From positions 1 through 64,000 of the forward strand of contig JBFLZC010000001.1 in assembly GCA_040756375.1 (NCBI GenBank): DNA of 64,000 nucleotides, given 5' to 3'. Source of the DNA: VGSG01 sp040756375 (GTDB lineage: Bacteria > Desulfobacterota > Desulfomonilia > Desulfomonilales > Desulfomonilaceae). Position 1 is the first letter of the stretch, and each line of letters begins with the position of its first letter. The notes below the pieces were generated by a model that saw nothing but the letters and a program-made list of their open reading frames with translations, ran no database searches and was not told where the DNA came from. This document shows, in pieces, positions 8,348-17,181 of the stretch. Position numbers and translations under genes: made by a program.

Positions 8348-10324
8348 ATGAACAACCTTTGCGAAGCGACGACCTCGCCGAAAGACTCCCGGGCAATCCA
8401 GTGGCTGACCGCTATCTCATTTCTCATTTCATCTTCGCTGCTGTTCCTCTTCTTGTTTGAATGGGAGCGCTATTGCCGTTTTCTCGGCGGTAGAACTGCT
8501 TCGTTGTCCTGGACGGACGCGGGATTGATGCTTTGGCTGCTCATCGCCAAGTCCATGCTGTGGTTCGTTCCATTGCTACCTTTCATGGCATTGCTTACGG
8601 TCCTCGGTTTTCAACGTGCGGCCGCAGTGGCGTTAGTTCTCTCATGGGTGTTCATCTTCTATTTCATGGCCACGGATGTCATCTGCGTGGGTTTCCAGGG
8701 CTGGCACCTGTGGGATTACGCGCCGTACCTTCAATATGTGCTGAAGAACCCTGACCAGTCCGTGTGGCAGTGGACGAAGGAATGGATTCCCCTGGAAGCC
8801 GGCGTGCTCTTTCTCCTATTCGCCGTGGCAGGCACTGCATGGTTCTTCGCCGTCAGATGGACGATGCGCAAAGTAAGTCTCAGATGGAGGCGCCTAACGC
8901 AGCGAGAGATCGTAGCAGGCGCGACCGTGGCTTTTGCCTTGATCGTCTCGGGAATGGTCTGGGCACCCGACTTGTGCTACGACCGACCGGCAATGGACCG
9001 GGTCTTTGACGCGTTACCATATCCCTCCGCGGTTACCGAACGCATTCAGCGCAAAACGATCACTGCTTCCTTCTCGCAGCCGAACCGGTCATCGACCGTC
9101 ACAGAGCTCCCACCCATGCCTTTCAGCCTTCAGGACGAACTCCTCGCCATGCGCCTCATCGCAGATGCGGCAGCCCCCGGGCCTGTTGACGAGTCCGCAT
9201 TTGTTCAAAGGCCGAATCTCCCAAATATTATATTGATTATCTTCGAAAGCTTTCGGCATTCCGCTATCAGCCCGGACCTGATGACGCGGGTCCATACATG
9301 GTCTGAGCAAGGGTTGCGGCTGAATCGGCATTACTCAGGTTCCAACTGCTCTCATCTGGGGCTCTTCTCCATGTTCTATTCAAGGGCTCCTCTCGCATAC
9401 CATGAGACTTTGGATCGAAAGATACCTTCACAGTTCTTCACGAGTCTTCGCAGATCGGGCTATCGGATCACCTTTCTCACCTGCGGCGAAACAAAAGGAT
9501 TCCGAAAGGTGGATTCGTACATCAACAAGGACACGTGTGACGCGATTCTCTCGAAGGGCCGGTTCGAGCTCAGCGCATCAAAAGAGTGGCCTGATACCGA
9601 CCGCTGGAAACTCGAATGGGCCCGCAACGCGGTGCAGGGTACTGACCGGCAACCACAATTCATATTCTTCTATCTTGTATCATCGCACTATCCTTACGAA
9701 TTCCCGCCTGAGTTTCAGGTCCTCCCCCAGCCGAGTCGTCATTGGCAATTCCTGAGTCCGCGTGAGCGAATTCGTGGCCTCACGAGCCGATATGTGAACT
9801 CCTTGCTGTTCCTGGAACACGAACTCATGAAGCTGTTCCAATCCATTGATCCGGAGCGAAACATCGTCATAGTCACAGGCGACCACGGGGAATCCCTAGG
9901 AGAGGACGGCGTGTTCATTCACGCAAGCAGAATGTCTGAGATCCAGATCCGGGTCCCATTTGTTATGGTAGGACCGGGAGTGCCGCGAAGACAAGTTTCA
10001 ACAGCTACTGTACACATGGACGTCCTTCCGACTCTCCTCCGCGTGTTAGCCGGCAGGCCTGTCCCCATCGCACATAGCGACGGCCGAGACTTAGTGGCCG
10101 AATCGAATCCGCCCGATAGAGTTGTCGTGGTTCCTGCCAACGGTAAGCAGTGGGACGGGCTTGTGGTCGTTAGTGGGAATAAGCGTTTGGCGTTCAGCAG
10201 AATAATGAGCCGTGAGGGGAATGTTGAACTGGATTTTGCCGGTGAAATTGATGAAGGCGGGGATTTTCTGCCGCGGAGAGGCCGGGATCCAGCCACACAA
10301 GCAGACGCCGACAAACTGCGCTAA
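8348..10324 (+). CDS. LTA-synthase/YejM-like membrane sulfatase-family protein
   Basis: The protein starts with about five transmembrane helices and ends with a large sulfatase/alkaline-phosphatase-fold domain exposed outside the membrane. Relatives transfer or hydrolyse phospho- or sulfo-groups on envelope glycolipids. Metal-site motifs are visible: IIFESF at the start of the domain and VTGDHGESLGED near the end. At the nucleophile position, where LTA synthase has Thr, the sequence reads SNCSHLGLFS, so Cys334 (counted from 8348) takes that place. The frame is open from 8249, but I prefer the ATG at 8348 because the membrane part begins soon after. Neither start has a convincing ribosome site. 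The gene stands alone on its strand. Confidence 0.75.
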   Translation: MNNLCEATTSPKDSRAIQWLTAISFLISSSLLFLFLFEWERYCRFLGGRTASLSWTDAGLMLWLLIAKSMLWFVPLLPFMALLTVLGFQRAAAVALVLSWVFIFYFMATDVICVGFQGWHLWDYAPYLQYVLKNPDQSVWQWTKEWIPLEAGVLFLLFAVAGTAWFFAVRWTMRKVSLRWRRLTQREIVAGATVAFALIVSGMVWAPDLCYDRPAMDRVFDALPYPSAVTERIQRKTITASFSQPNRSSTVTELPPMPFSLQDELLAMRLIADAAAPGPVDESAFVQRPNLPNIILIIFESFRHSAISPDLMTRVHTWSEQGLRLNRHYSGSNCSHLGLFSMFYSRAPLAYHETLDRKIPSQFFTSLRRSGYRITFLTCGETKGFRKVDSYINKDTCDAILSKGRFELSASKEWPDTDRWKLEWARNAVQGTDRQPQFIFFYLVSSHYPYEFPPEFQVLPQPSRHWQFLSPRERIRGLTSRYVNSLLFLEHELMKLFQSIDPERNIVIVTGDHGESLGEDGVFIHASRMSEIQIRVPFVMVGPGVPRRQVSTATVHMDVLPTLLRVLAGRPVPIAHSDGRDLVAESNPPDRVVVVPANGKQWDGLVVVSGNKRLAFSRIMSREGNVELDFAGEIDEGGDFLPRRGRDPATQADADKLR

Positions 10325-10818
10325 TACCAAATGCCATACCTAGAGAGCTCTAACGAATCATGAAAGTCCTCGGCTTCGGCTACCACTCCGGGGCTTCGCC
10401 TCGGAGATCGAGAGCAAGAGCGCATCGTTGCGCAATAACTTGGAGGGGAGACTCATCTCTCCTCCAAACCACCCCATACGTAACCCCAAACAGGGGCGCC
10501 TGATACCCGCGACTTTCATAGGAGATGGGTTTCAAATGGTGAAGGTGACGTTGGAGCAAAAGCAGCACTGACCTGGGCTTTGGCAGGTTCGGGCCGGTTT
10601 CAGTGGACCGTTCACTGTGTCGCAGCGCACCGACATAACCGACTTCCTCGCACTTGTCATGCCTCGTACAGGCAGGCAAGAGTCAGCCTAGGCCTCATCT
10701 TGCACTGACTTTTACCATTGTGCGGGAAGTAGTTTCACAACCTCTCGGGGGAGGCTAGAAGGTCTCTGCCCGCCCCCGAGAAGCTTATGGGGGTTGAAAT
10801 CTTATCAGAGACGACGCA
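10325..10818. other. Structured noncoding tract, unidentified
   Basis: Nearly 500 bp without a recognisable protein. It is rich in inverted repeats: a perfect 9-bp stem TCTCGGGGG/CCCCCGAGA at 10743-10751 and 10773-10781, a 10-bp stem around GGAGGGGAGA/TCTCTCCTCC near 10442-10465, and CTCCG/CGGAG near 10385-10405. The minus strand contains TATGAAAGTCGCGGG, faintly like a group II intron domain V. The hallmarks of RNase P RNA and tmRNA are not there. It may be a degenerate ribozyme/retroelement remnant or an ncRNA made downstream of the RRM gene. I cannot decide. Confidence 0.35.
10743..10781 (-). terminator. Strong hairpin downstream of RRM gene copy 2
   Basis: A perfect 9-bp GC-rich stem with a 21-nt loop lies 38 nt past the stop codon of the second RRM gene. 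It has no U-run in either direction, so if it stops transcription it is not a textbook intrinsic terminator. It could equally be part of the structured tract. Confidence 0.35.
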
Positions 10819-11112
10819 TTACCAGCGCGAACGCCCCGTGTCCCGGCGTCCGCCTCCGGAACTGTTCCTTGGACGAGCCTCATTCACCTTAAGGCTGCGG
10901 CCTTTGTGGTCTTTCGAATCCAGCTCCTGAATCGCACGAAGGCCTTCTTCACGGTTCTGCATCTCAACAAACCCAAAGCCTCGGGATCGGCCGGTAAACT
11001 GGTCAACAATGACCTTGGCGGAGTCTACTGCCCCGTACGCTTCGAACAGGCCCTTGAGGTCGCCTTCGCTGGCGTCGAATGACAGGTTTCCAACGTAAAT
11101 GTTGATACTCAT
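10819..11112 (-). CDS. Small RRM RNA-binding protein, copy 2
   Basis: This paralogue of the protein at 7143-7436 is also 97 residues, with identical RNP2 (IYVGNL) and near-identical RNP1 (RGFGFVEM). It differs at 14 positions, mostly conservative. The Gly/Arg-rich tail is kept. The start ATG at 11110-11112 has AAAGGAG upstream. Transcription probably begins at the strong promoter 11329-11357, giving a leader of about 210 nt. Duplication included the regulatory leader, and the two copies are now separated by the sulfatase gene and a noncoding tract. Confidence 0.92.
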   Translation of the reverse strand: MSINIYVGNLSFDASEGDLKGLFEAYGAVDSAKVIVDQFTGRSRGFGFVEMQNREEGLRAIQELDSKDHKGRSLKVNEARPRNSSGGGRRDTGRSRW

Positions 11113-11322
11113 ACTCTAGCTCCTTTGGAAAATACACTCGCGGTTCCCGCGCGGTGCTGCTAAAAAACTACGAACAAGGGCTCTGTGTGAACGGGGATAG
11201 ACCAGCATGCTAAACGGCGGGATAGTCCTCGCCACGGGCGCCTATGTCCTCAGATCTTAAGCCATGCATAACGCCCGTCGCCCAGACAAGAGATCGACCG
11301 GAGAAATACAGGTTAAGGCCTA
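11113..11322 (-). promoter_or_regulatory. Conserved 5' leader of RRM gene copy 2
   Basis: The block 11170-11318 is the gapless partner of 7495-7643. It keeps the same ACGGGCG/CGCCCGT pairing segments, while the 50-60 nt next to the start codon are unrelated apart from the ribosome binding site. Conservation of an untranslated block as high as that of the protein suggests selection on RNA structure or on a binding site. Confidence 0.6.
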
Positions 11323-11328
11323 TTTGTT

Positions 11329-11357
11329 ATATTATGCTGACCACAGCGGCCTGTCAA
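11329..11357 (-). promoter_or_regulatory. Promoter of RRM gene copy 2
   Basis: On the minus strand TTGACA (11352-11357), a 17-bp spacer and TAATAT (11329-11334) make a near-consensus housekeeping promoter. It is positioned just upstream of the conserved leader block. Confidence 0.75.
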
Positions 11358-11462
11358 GCGATTCTACGAACAAAATCCAACCATTCGGTTGAGCCGGAAG
11401 GCCTGCGGAACTGTCCGCGGGTCACGTCAAGACGCTTATTCTCATCGATTCCGGCAATGACA

Positions 11463-12392
11463 TTAGAGTAGATCCACCAGGCGATCATATCCTGATCTTA
11501 CTGCCACATCCAGCGGTGTGCACCCTTCCCGGTTCTTAACGTCTTTCCGCGCTCCGCCGGAGATCAGCGCCTTAGCGCATTCTTCGCACCCCTTGAACGC
11601 AGCCCAATGCAACGGTGTATCTCCGCCAACGTCTTGCTGATTGACGTCTGCTCCCCGTTGGATGAGAAGTTTCACCACCGCGGGCTCAGCTTCGTGGCAG
11701 GCCCAGTGTAACGCCGTTCTCTCATTAAAATCCTTGCCATTGAGGTCCGCTCCTCTATCAAGGAGAAGCTCTACCGAGTATCTGTGCCCCTGCCTGGCCG
11801 CTTCGATAAGGGCCGTCACACCGTACCGACGATGCCGCACGTTGACGTCCGCGTGGCGGTCCAGGAGGAGATTGATCACATCCCAGTGACCTTCTTCCGC
11901 AGCCCATGTGAGGGCGGCTGCCCCGTCTTCGCTCTCGGCGTCCAGCCGCGCTCCGTGGTCGAGCAAAAGCTGTGCAAGTGTAGTACGCCCGCAGAGGCAA
12001 CACCACATCAGAGGAGTCAGCCCCATGTATCCCGGAGCTTGTATGTCAGCGCCTACCTGTATGAGTAGCTCAGCGATTTTCGCATGGCCCCCGCGCGCTG
12101 CGCCAATAAGGGCTGTATCCTCATTCCAGGAACGAGCGTCCGGGTCGGCTCCATGTTCCAAAAGGAGTTCTACCACTTCAATATGCCCGGCCTGAGCGGC
12201 CAGGATTAGTGGAGTCCGGCCCACGCTGTCGTGACAGTTCACCTCGGCGCCCCGGGCAAGGAGGCTTTTTACTTCATTCGCGCTGCCGAGTTGTGCTGCA
12301 TGGAGCAGTGCGGCAGACATAGCGCGCCCCGCGGAGAGAATTGTCTCCTGGAAGAGCAACATTTGTGCCATGTCCCGAGAAGCCGGGCACAT
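11463..12392 (-). CDS. Ankyrin-repeat protein
   Basis: From about residue 25 to the end this 309-residue protein is built from eight to nine consecutive ankyrin repeats of about 33 residues, each with a form of G.TPL..AA..GH..VV.LLL..GAD. Ankyrin stacks bind other proteins; no catalytic domain, signal peptide or membrane segment is visible. The start is uncertain: ATG at 12392 opens the frame, but the internal Met25 (MSAALLHAAQ) begins the first repeat. It follows the TPR-CHAT gene on the same strand, 520 bp away, so a shared function with the FHA/PP2C/CHAT group is possible but not shown. Confidence 0.85.
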   Translation of the reverse strand: MCPASRDMAQMLLFQETILSAGRAMSAALLHAAQLGSANEVKSLLARGAEVNCHDSVGRTPLILAAQAGHIEVVELLLEHGADPDARSWNEDTALIGAARGGHAKIAELLIQVGADIQAPGYMGLTPLMWCCLCGRTTLAQLLLDHGARLDAESEDGAAALTWAAEEGHWDVINLLLDRHADVNVRHRRYGVTALIEAARQGHRYSVELLLDRGADLNGKDFNERTALHWACHEAEPAVVKLLIQRGADVNQQDVGGDTPLHWAAFKGCEECAKALISGGARKDVKNREGCTPLDVAVRSGYDRLVDLL

Positions 12393-12912
12393 GTCCCCGT
12401 GGGGCCACCGTCCGCCAAATCTTTATGGAGAGCCGACTTATAGCGATTGCCAAAAGTCTTGTCCGATTGCCGCTTGGGCTTTGGTAGGTGCCGGCCTCCG
12501 TGCCGGCACATTTTTCTTATCAATATCAACCAGATCGGGCCGGCAGAGCCTGCCCCGGACTTGATCCGGGGGACGCCGGCCCCTACCGGTTTTCTTCAAG
12601 CGCGGGCTGTCCGAGAAGCCAAGAATTTTGACAACCGGTATTACTCAATCGGTTGGCCGCCAGCAAATGGCTACGCGAGCCTCGATCCACGTGCGGTCCG
12701 CGGAATCTCTGCCTCTCTCAATGAGAACGCCCTGTCAGAAATCATTACAGATTGTAAAACGAATGTGGTCGGATAGGGGTTCTACGGGCGCTTCTTGCAG
12801 GTGCAACGTCATGGAATTCCGCGGGAGGTTATCGGCCCCGGTGTTATCAAGAACGTTTCGCCTGCGTGCGATGGGCGGAGGAAGTTTGGTTGCCGACCGG
12901 ATGATTGGGAGT
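12393..12912. other. Intergenic region with an inverted-repeat element
   Basis: The 520 bp between the TPR-CHAT gene and the ankyrin gene contain one recognisable element (12483-12587). The remainder, including open frames at 12447-12776 and 12628-13002, shows no family resemblance and I see no RNA gene. Confidence 0.5.
12483..12587. repeat. Inverted-repeat element with GGTAGG-GCCGGC ends
   Basis: The ends GGTAGGTGCCGGC and GCCGGCCCCTACC are inverted copies with one mismatch. Inside are two hairpins, GTGCCGG/CCGGCAC and CCCGGA/TCCGGG. The size of 105 bp and lack of coding capacity fit a MITE/REP-like unit. Confidence 0.6.
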
Positions 12913-15900
12913 TCAGTCCGCTTCGCCAGTGAGGACGAACGGCGCCCAGAAGAAAGGATGATCATACCCGCTGTTCCTGACTTCCAGCCGCGCAAGCCGT
13001 AATGCTTCCGGCTTGCCTTTTCCGGACGCAAGGTGCTTGAAAAAGGCCTGAACCAATTGAATGGATGAGGATTCTGCTACACTCCACATACTCATGAGCA
13101 CGCTTCTCGCGCCGGCATACTGGAACGCACGCCCCATGCCCATTGTGCCCTCCCCGGACACTTGCCGTCCCAATCCCGTCTGACAAGCAACCAAAGTAAC
13201 GACAGAAGCGCTCATCTTCAGGCCCATGACTTCGCTTGCTTTGAGGAGGCCGTCGGTTCCGGGCGGGACGAGCGACAGCACGAGCAAAGGTTCCGCCATA
13301 CCACGAGCGGAGCTGTCCACAAAACCGTGGGTAGCGAACACTATGAAGCCATATTGAGGGAGCGAGGGGGCAATCTTCGTCAGAAGAGTGTCTTTGCTTG
13401 CATCCAGGCCCACGTACACATCGCACTTGTCTTGATAGAGCTGGGAAAGGCCGTTCGCCAAATCGCCGGTCGGGGGTAGCCGCGGCACCTCGATGTCTCC
13501 CACCCCTTCCTTTTTCATTGCGGCCATAATGCGAGACGAGCTTTGGGCCATTTCAGCACTGGCCAACTGGACTGTCCATCGGCGAGATCTTGGATCGTCA
13601 GCCGCGAAGACCGGGTCGGCAACCACGAGCAGTCGTGCCTGGTCCTCCTTCCTCTCTTGAACTGTTCTGGTGAGCGTCAAAGCAGTAACGGACTGATAGT
13701 AAATCAGGGGATTCCTGTCTCCAAAGAATCGGGCGCCCTTAGTCTGAGGCACATCCCCGGACGTATCCAGGTCGCCCCCGTCACTGAGAACAAGCATTTC
13801 AAGAGGCAGAACCCCCAAGCAATCATCCGGAATAACGACTAATGGCGCACCTTCAGGAAGGGCCGCCACGACCTCCTCGATAAGCAGGGCAGCAAGTCTT
13901 CTTCCTGCATCAAAATCAAAACTCTTCAATTTCTGTGTGAGGTCGTCTTCCCCTGATGTCATATCGAGCGCCTTCAAGAAATGACGCAGATCATTCTCGA
14001 CGAGGGTGCGCGAAATCGGCTTGAACACCCCCTTGATCAGGTCCTTTCCCTTTGTGAGATAAATCAGGAGCCCTTGATCGGTTACGTCATACGCGAGGAC
14101 CCATTCAGTCGGGCGGATTGCCGTTTTGGTCAAGTCCATAGGAGAAGGGTATTTGGTCGCAGCAAAGAGCGGATACTTGGATCGCAACCAGTCCACATGA
14201 GCCGCCAGATCATCCTTGGCTTGTATGATTTGAGGCTCCAACGCGCCGATGATCTTGGTTTCTTCCTTTTCGTATGCCGACCGTCTTTGCTTGAGGAGCG
14301 CGGTCAGGCACTCGTTCAATTCAAGATCTCTCTCCAACACCCCTTCAGGAATGTCTTGAGCACGACCCTCCACCCTTCTTGAAATAGCCTCGGAGAACAC
14401 CCTCGCTTTCGCGTACTCGGATTCCTTGAGCGACTCGCCCGGCTTGTTTATTCGCATGAGCACTCGTGCGATTCCCTCGTATGGACCGGTCCTGAGAAAT
14501 CCGCCAAGGCGCACGTTGTGGAATTCCGCTCGCTCATGCAGGCTGAGGTTGGCCCGAAGTTCTTCCACCGTCTCGATTGCCTTCCGGTACGCGTCGGCGG
14601 CAGGAGCGAACTCCTTTAGCCCTTCCAGAGCCAGCCCTAGACCGGTGTAAGCAATGAATCGTTTGTCTACGTTACCGGTCTTTTCCGCGGATTCACGGAG
14701 TTTTTCATAGTGGATCTTCGCTTTAGCGTAATCCTGTTTTGCGAGACGGAGTCTTCCTCTTGAAATATTGGTTCCCGACTTCTCGATAAGCTTTTCAGCT
14801 TCCGGCAGTTTGTCCATCTCGATGTACAGATTTCCCATGAGGTCATCTATTGTGCCGCCTGCCAAGTTAGAGCGTCCCCCAGCCTTCTTTGCCCGCGCCA
14901 GCGATGCTAAAGCTTCTTCATATCGGCCGATCGAATAGTTCAAGAGGGCAACCTGAGCGAGCGCTTCGGCCGCGGATTTCTTGTCACCAGCCTTCTCCGC
15001 AATCGTCAGTCCCTGTTCGAAGAATTCGCCCGCCTTCTCGTGCTTACCCCATTTGAAGAAGAGATGGCCCAGTGACACGAGTGATTGAGATTGCTGCTTT
15101 TTCTCGCGCGTCTGTCGCGCGGTTTCCACCGATTGCTGCAAGCATTCAAGGGCGCTCGCGTAGTTCCCAAGAATTGTATATGCTTTGCCGAGGTTGCAGA
15201 GCATGAGCGCTTCAAGTTTCTTGTCCCCGCTCTTCTTGGCGATAGCGAGCGACTCCTTGAAAGCCTCCAAGGACTTCTGATATTGGCCCCGTTCTTGATA
15301 CAGGAAGCCGAGCTCGCTGGAACTAGTGGCGCCAAGTTTAAAGTTTTTTATATTCACATTGAGATCACGAGACTTTTGCAGATGCTCAATAGCTTGATTG
15401 TTTCGACCCAATGCCTGATACGTCTTCGCGAGCTCCTGGTGAGAGGTGGCTTCCCACCTTACGTCCCCGAAGTCCTTCATTGACGAAGCCGCGACCCGCA
15501 AATGCTCCACTGCCACATCATGCTGGCCGAGGGCCTGGTATGTTTTCCCCATGCCCATGGACGCCAAGCCGAGTTGATGTTTGTCGTTCACCTTTCGAGC
15601 CAAGACGGCAGCCTTCTCATATCTTTGCAGTGCTTCCTCATAGTTACCCTTGGCAGCCTCCATATCGCCCATGCCTTTCACCACCCGACTAATGCCTTCG
15701 GTGAAACGGGCCCTTTTCGCTGTTTCGAGCGCTTCTCCCAACGTAGCTTCGGATTCTTTGGTCTTGCCCATCCGCGCGTATATCTTGCTCATGAGCGCGG
15801 TCACCCAGACTTCGACCCGGACATTATTGGACTTGCGAGCCAATTGGAGGGCTTCTTTGCATAGGGAGAGCGCCTCATCATACTCGCCCAGGAAGAATTT

Positions 15901-16212
15901 GCTATGAGCCTTAAGGGACGCTGCTGAAGCAGCCGACTTCGTGTCGCCACTTGCCTCATAAGAACGTTTGGCTTCATCGAATTTCTTGGAAGCGTCCTCA
16001 AGGTCCTGAGGGGTTTTCGCCTTCCAATAGAGATCTTTTCCCTTTTCGAGCTCGCGTTTGGAATCCGCCCCATGAGATCCTCTGAAGGCGCGTTCTTCCT
16101 GCTGGCGCTTGCCCCATTGTTGACCCACGCACAGCGGCGGCTCCAGCGCCCATATGCCTAGGAGGATAAGGCAATTAAGAATCAGGAAGATCCGACCTCT
16201 CTTGATTCCCAT
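12913..16212 (-). CDS. Exported TPR-CHAT caspase-like protein
   Basis: This 1,099-residue protein begins with a signal peptide or anchor (hydrophobic 9-29). It then has a long array of TPR units (about 40-600; repeated forms such as LG.AY..LG.Y..AL), a helical linker, and a C-terminal CHAT domain (about 740-1099). CHAT domains are caspase/separase-related proteases. The catalytic pair is present as VFATHG (His962) and LVACQTGLG (Cys1010), followed by the usual GMGRAFQYAGARSV. It lies downstream of the FHA and PP2C genes on the same strand (114-bp gap to the FHA gene end), suggesting control by phosphorylation-dependent binding. The predicted location outside the cytoplasm is odd for such partners. 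Confidence 0.88.
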   Translation of the reverse strand: MGIKRGRIFLILNCLILLGIWALEPPLCVGQQWGKRQQEERAFRGSHGADSKRELEKGKDLYWKAKTPQDLEDASKKFDEAKRSYEASGDTKSAASAASLKAHSKFFLGEYDEALSLCKEALQLARKSNNVRVEVWVTALMSKIYARMGKTKESEATLGEALETAKRARFTEGISRVVKGMGDMEAAKGNYEEALQRYEKAAVLARKVNDKHQLGLASMGMGKTYQALGQHDVAVEHLRVAASSMKDFGDVRWEATSHQELAKTYQALGRNNQAIEHLQKSRDLNVNIKNFKLGATSSSELGFLYQERGQYQKSLEAFKESLAIAKKSGDKKLEALMLCNLGKAYTILGNYASALECLQQSVETARQTREKKQQSQSLVSLGHLFFKWGKHEKAGEFFEQGLTIAEKAGDKKSAAEALAQVALLNYSIGRYEEALASLARAKKAGGRSNLAGGTIDDLMGNLYIEMDKLPEAEKLIEKSGTNISRGRLRLAKQDYAKAKIHYEKLRESAEKTGNVDKRFIAYTGLGLALEGLKEFAPAADAYRKAIETVEELRANLSLHERAEFHNVRLGGFLRTGPYEGIARVLMRINKPGESLKESEYAKARVFSEAISRRVEGRAQDIPEGVLERDLELNECLTALLKQRRSAYEKEETKIIGALEPQIIQAKDDLAAHVDWLRSKYPLFAATKYPSPMDLTKTAIRPTEWVLAYDVTDQGLLIYLTKGKDLIKGVFKPISRTLVENDLRHFLKALDMTSGEDDLTQKLKSFDFDAGRRLAALLIEEVVAALPEGAPLVVIPDDCLGVLPLEMLVLSDGGDLDTSGDVPQTKGARFFGDRNPLIYYQSVTALTLTRTVQERKEDQARLLVVADPVFAADDPRSRRWTVQLASAEMAQSSSRIMAAMKKEGVGDIEVPRLPPTGDLANGLSQLYQDKCDVYVGLDASKDTLLTKIAPSLPQYGFIVFATHGFVDSSARGMAEPLLVLSLVPPGTDGLLKASEVMGLKMSASVVTLVACQTGLGRQVSGEGTMGMGRAFQYAGARSVLMSMWSVAESSSIQLVQAFFKHLASGKGKPEALRLARLEVRNSGYDHPFFWAPFVLTGEAD

Positions 16213-16326
16213 CTCTCATTCCCCCTTCCCTCTGGCCCCATGCCAGCCGAGAGAAACCTGGCCCTGCCAAACAGCTTAATCCGAAAAACTTATTTGTGAT
16301 TCTCGTGGATTCTCTTGAAATCGGCG

Positions 16327-17094
16327 CTAAGAAATCTCCTCCCGCAAGTGGAAAGTCATGCGGGTATTACCAACGGTGATCTGGTCACCGTCGTGGAGCT
16401 GAAGCTGGGTTGTCACGGCCTCACCGTTCACTTCCGGCTTCTTCATGCCTTCCGCGTACGCGAGGAAGTATCCGTTGGGCCGCTTGTTGATGAGAGCAGC
16501 GGTCTTGCCGACCAGCAGTCCGCTGCATTTCACGTCTGCGTCGTCGGATTTGCCCAGGACTGTCAGACGCTTGTCCAGATCGATGATTTGAGGAACACCC
16601 CCCGACAGGATGGTGAGCGATCCGAACAACTCCACCTTTTTCGGCTTTTCGCGAGGAGCGTCCAGAGAAATGCCCCTTTCAGCCGCGTGCCTCGCGAGCA
16701 GCTCCTGTTGCGCCTTTGTGTCGAGTATCACCGTGTCACGGTACCCTCCGGCAGGACGGTCCAGATCCTCGCCCGGGATGCGCAACGGGCGTTCACCCTT
16801 GGGCCTGAGATCTTCGAACTTCAGCGCGTGCTTACCTATGATGATGGTATCTCCATCATAAATGTGGGCGCGTTCAACCTTCTTTTCGTTAATGAAAGTC
16901 CCGTTCAGCGAACCCTGGTCTACCACGACATAGTAGTTAGGCTCTTCCTTTTCTATGCTCGCGTGATGTCCGGAAACCGCCATATTATCGATCACCACGT
17001 CATTTTCGTCACGCCTCCCGATCTTCACGGGGACGTTGTCGAACGTGTATTCTTTGACCGTGGTGTCCTGAAACCTCATGATCAGCTTGAACAT
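16327..17094 (-). CDS. Protein with two FHA domains
   Basis: Two forkhead-associated domains make up this 255-residue protein. The first, at about 15-95, has KIGRRDENDVVI, SGHHASI and DQGSLNGTFIN. The second, at about 160-250, is more diverged, with LTVLGKSDDADVKCSG. FHA domains bind phosphothreonine peptides. The first domain has the canonical Arg, Ser-Gly-His and Asn-Gly residues; the second lacks several, so it may not bind phosphate. The frame extends upstream to a TTG, but the ATG at 17094 has GGAGG seven bases before it. It sits between the PP2C and TPR-CHAT genes. No serine/threonine kinase gene is nearby. Confidence 0.88.
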   Translation of the reverse strand: MFKLIMRFQDTTVKEYTFDNVPVKIGRRDENDVVIDNMAVSGHHASIEKEEPNYYVVVDQGSLNGTFINEKKVERAHIYDGDTIIIGKHALKFEDLRPKGERPLRIPGEDLDRPAGGYRDTVILDTKAQQELLARHAAERGISLDAPREKPKKVELFGSLTILSGGVPQIIDLDKRLTVLGKSDDADVKCSGLLVGKTAALINKRPNGYFLAYAEGMKKPEVNGEAVTTQLQLHDGDQITVGNTRMTFHLREEIS

Positions 17095-17181
17095 GGGAGC
17101 CCTCCATGTGCCCAGGGTCAATCAATGAAACGCCCGGCATTAGCCGGCAAACCGCCACTCGTCGTGCGGGGGACCTTTGTT

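Noticed and set aside
10325..10818. RNase P RNA or tmRNA
   Set aside because: The conserved GAGGAAAGTCCGGGC-type core and ACAGAA of RNase P RNA, and the tRNA-like ends of tmRNA, are absent.
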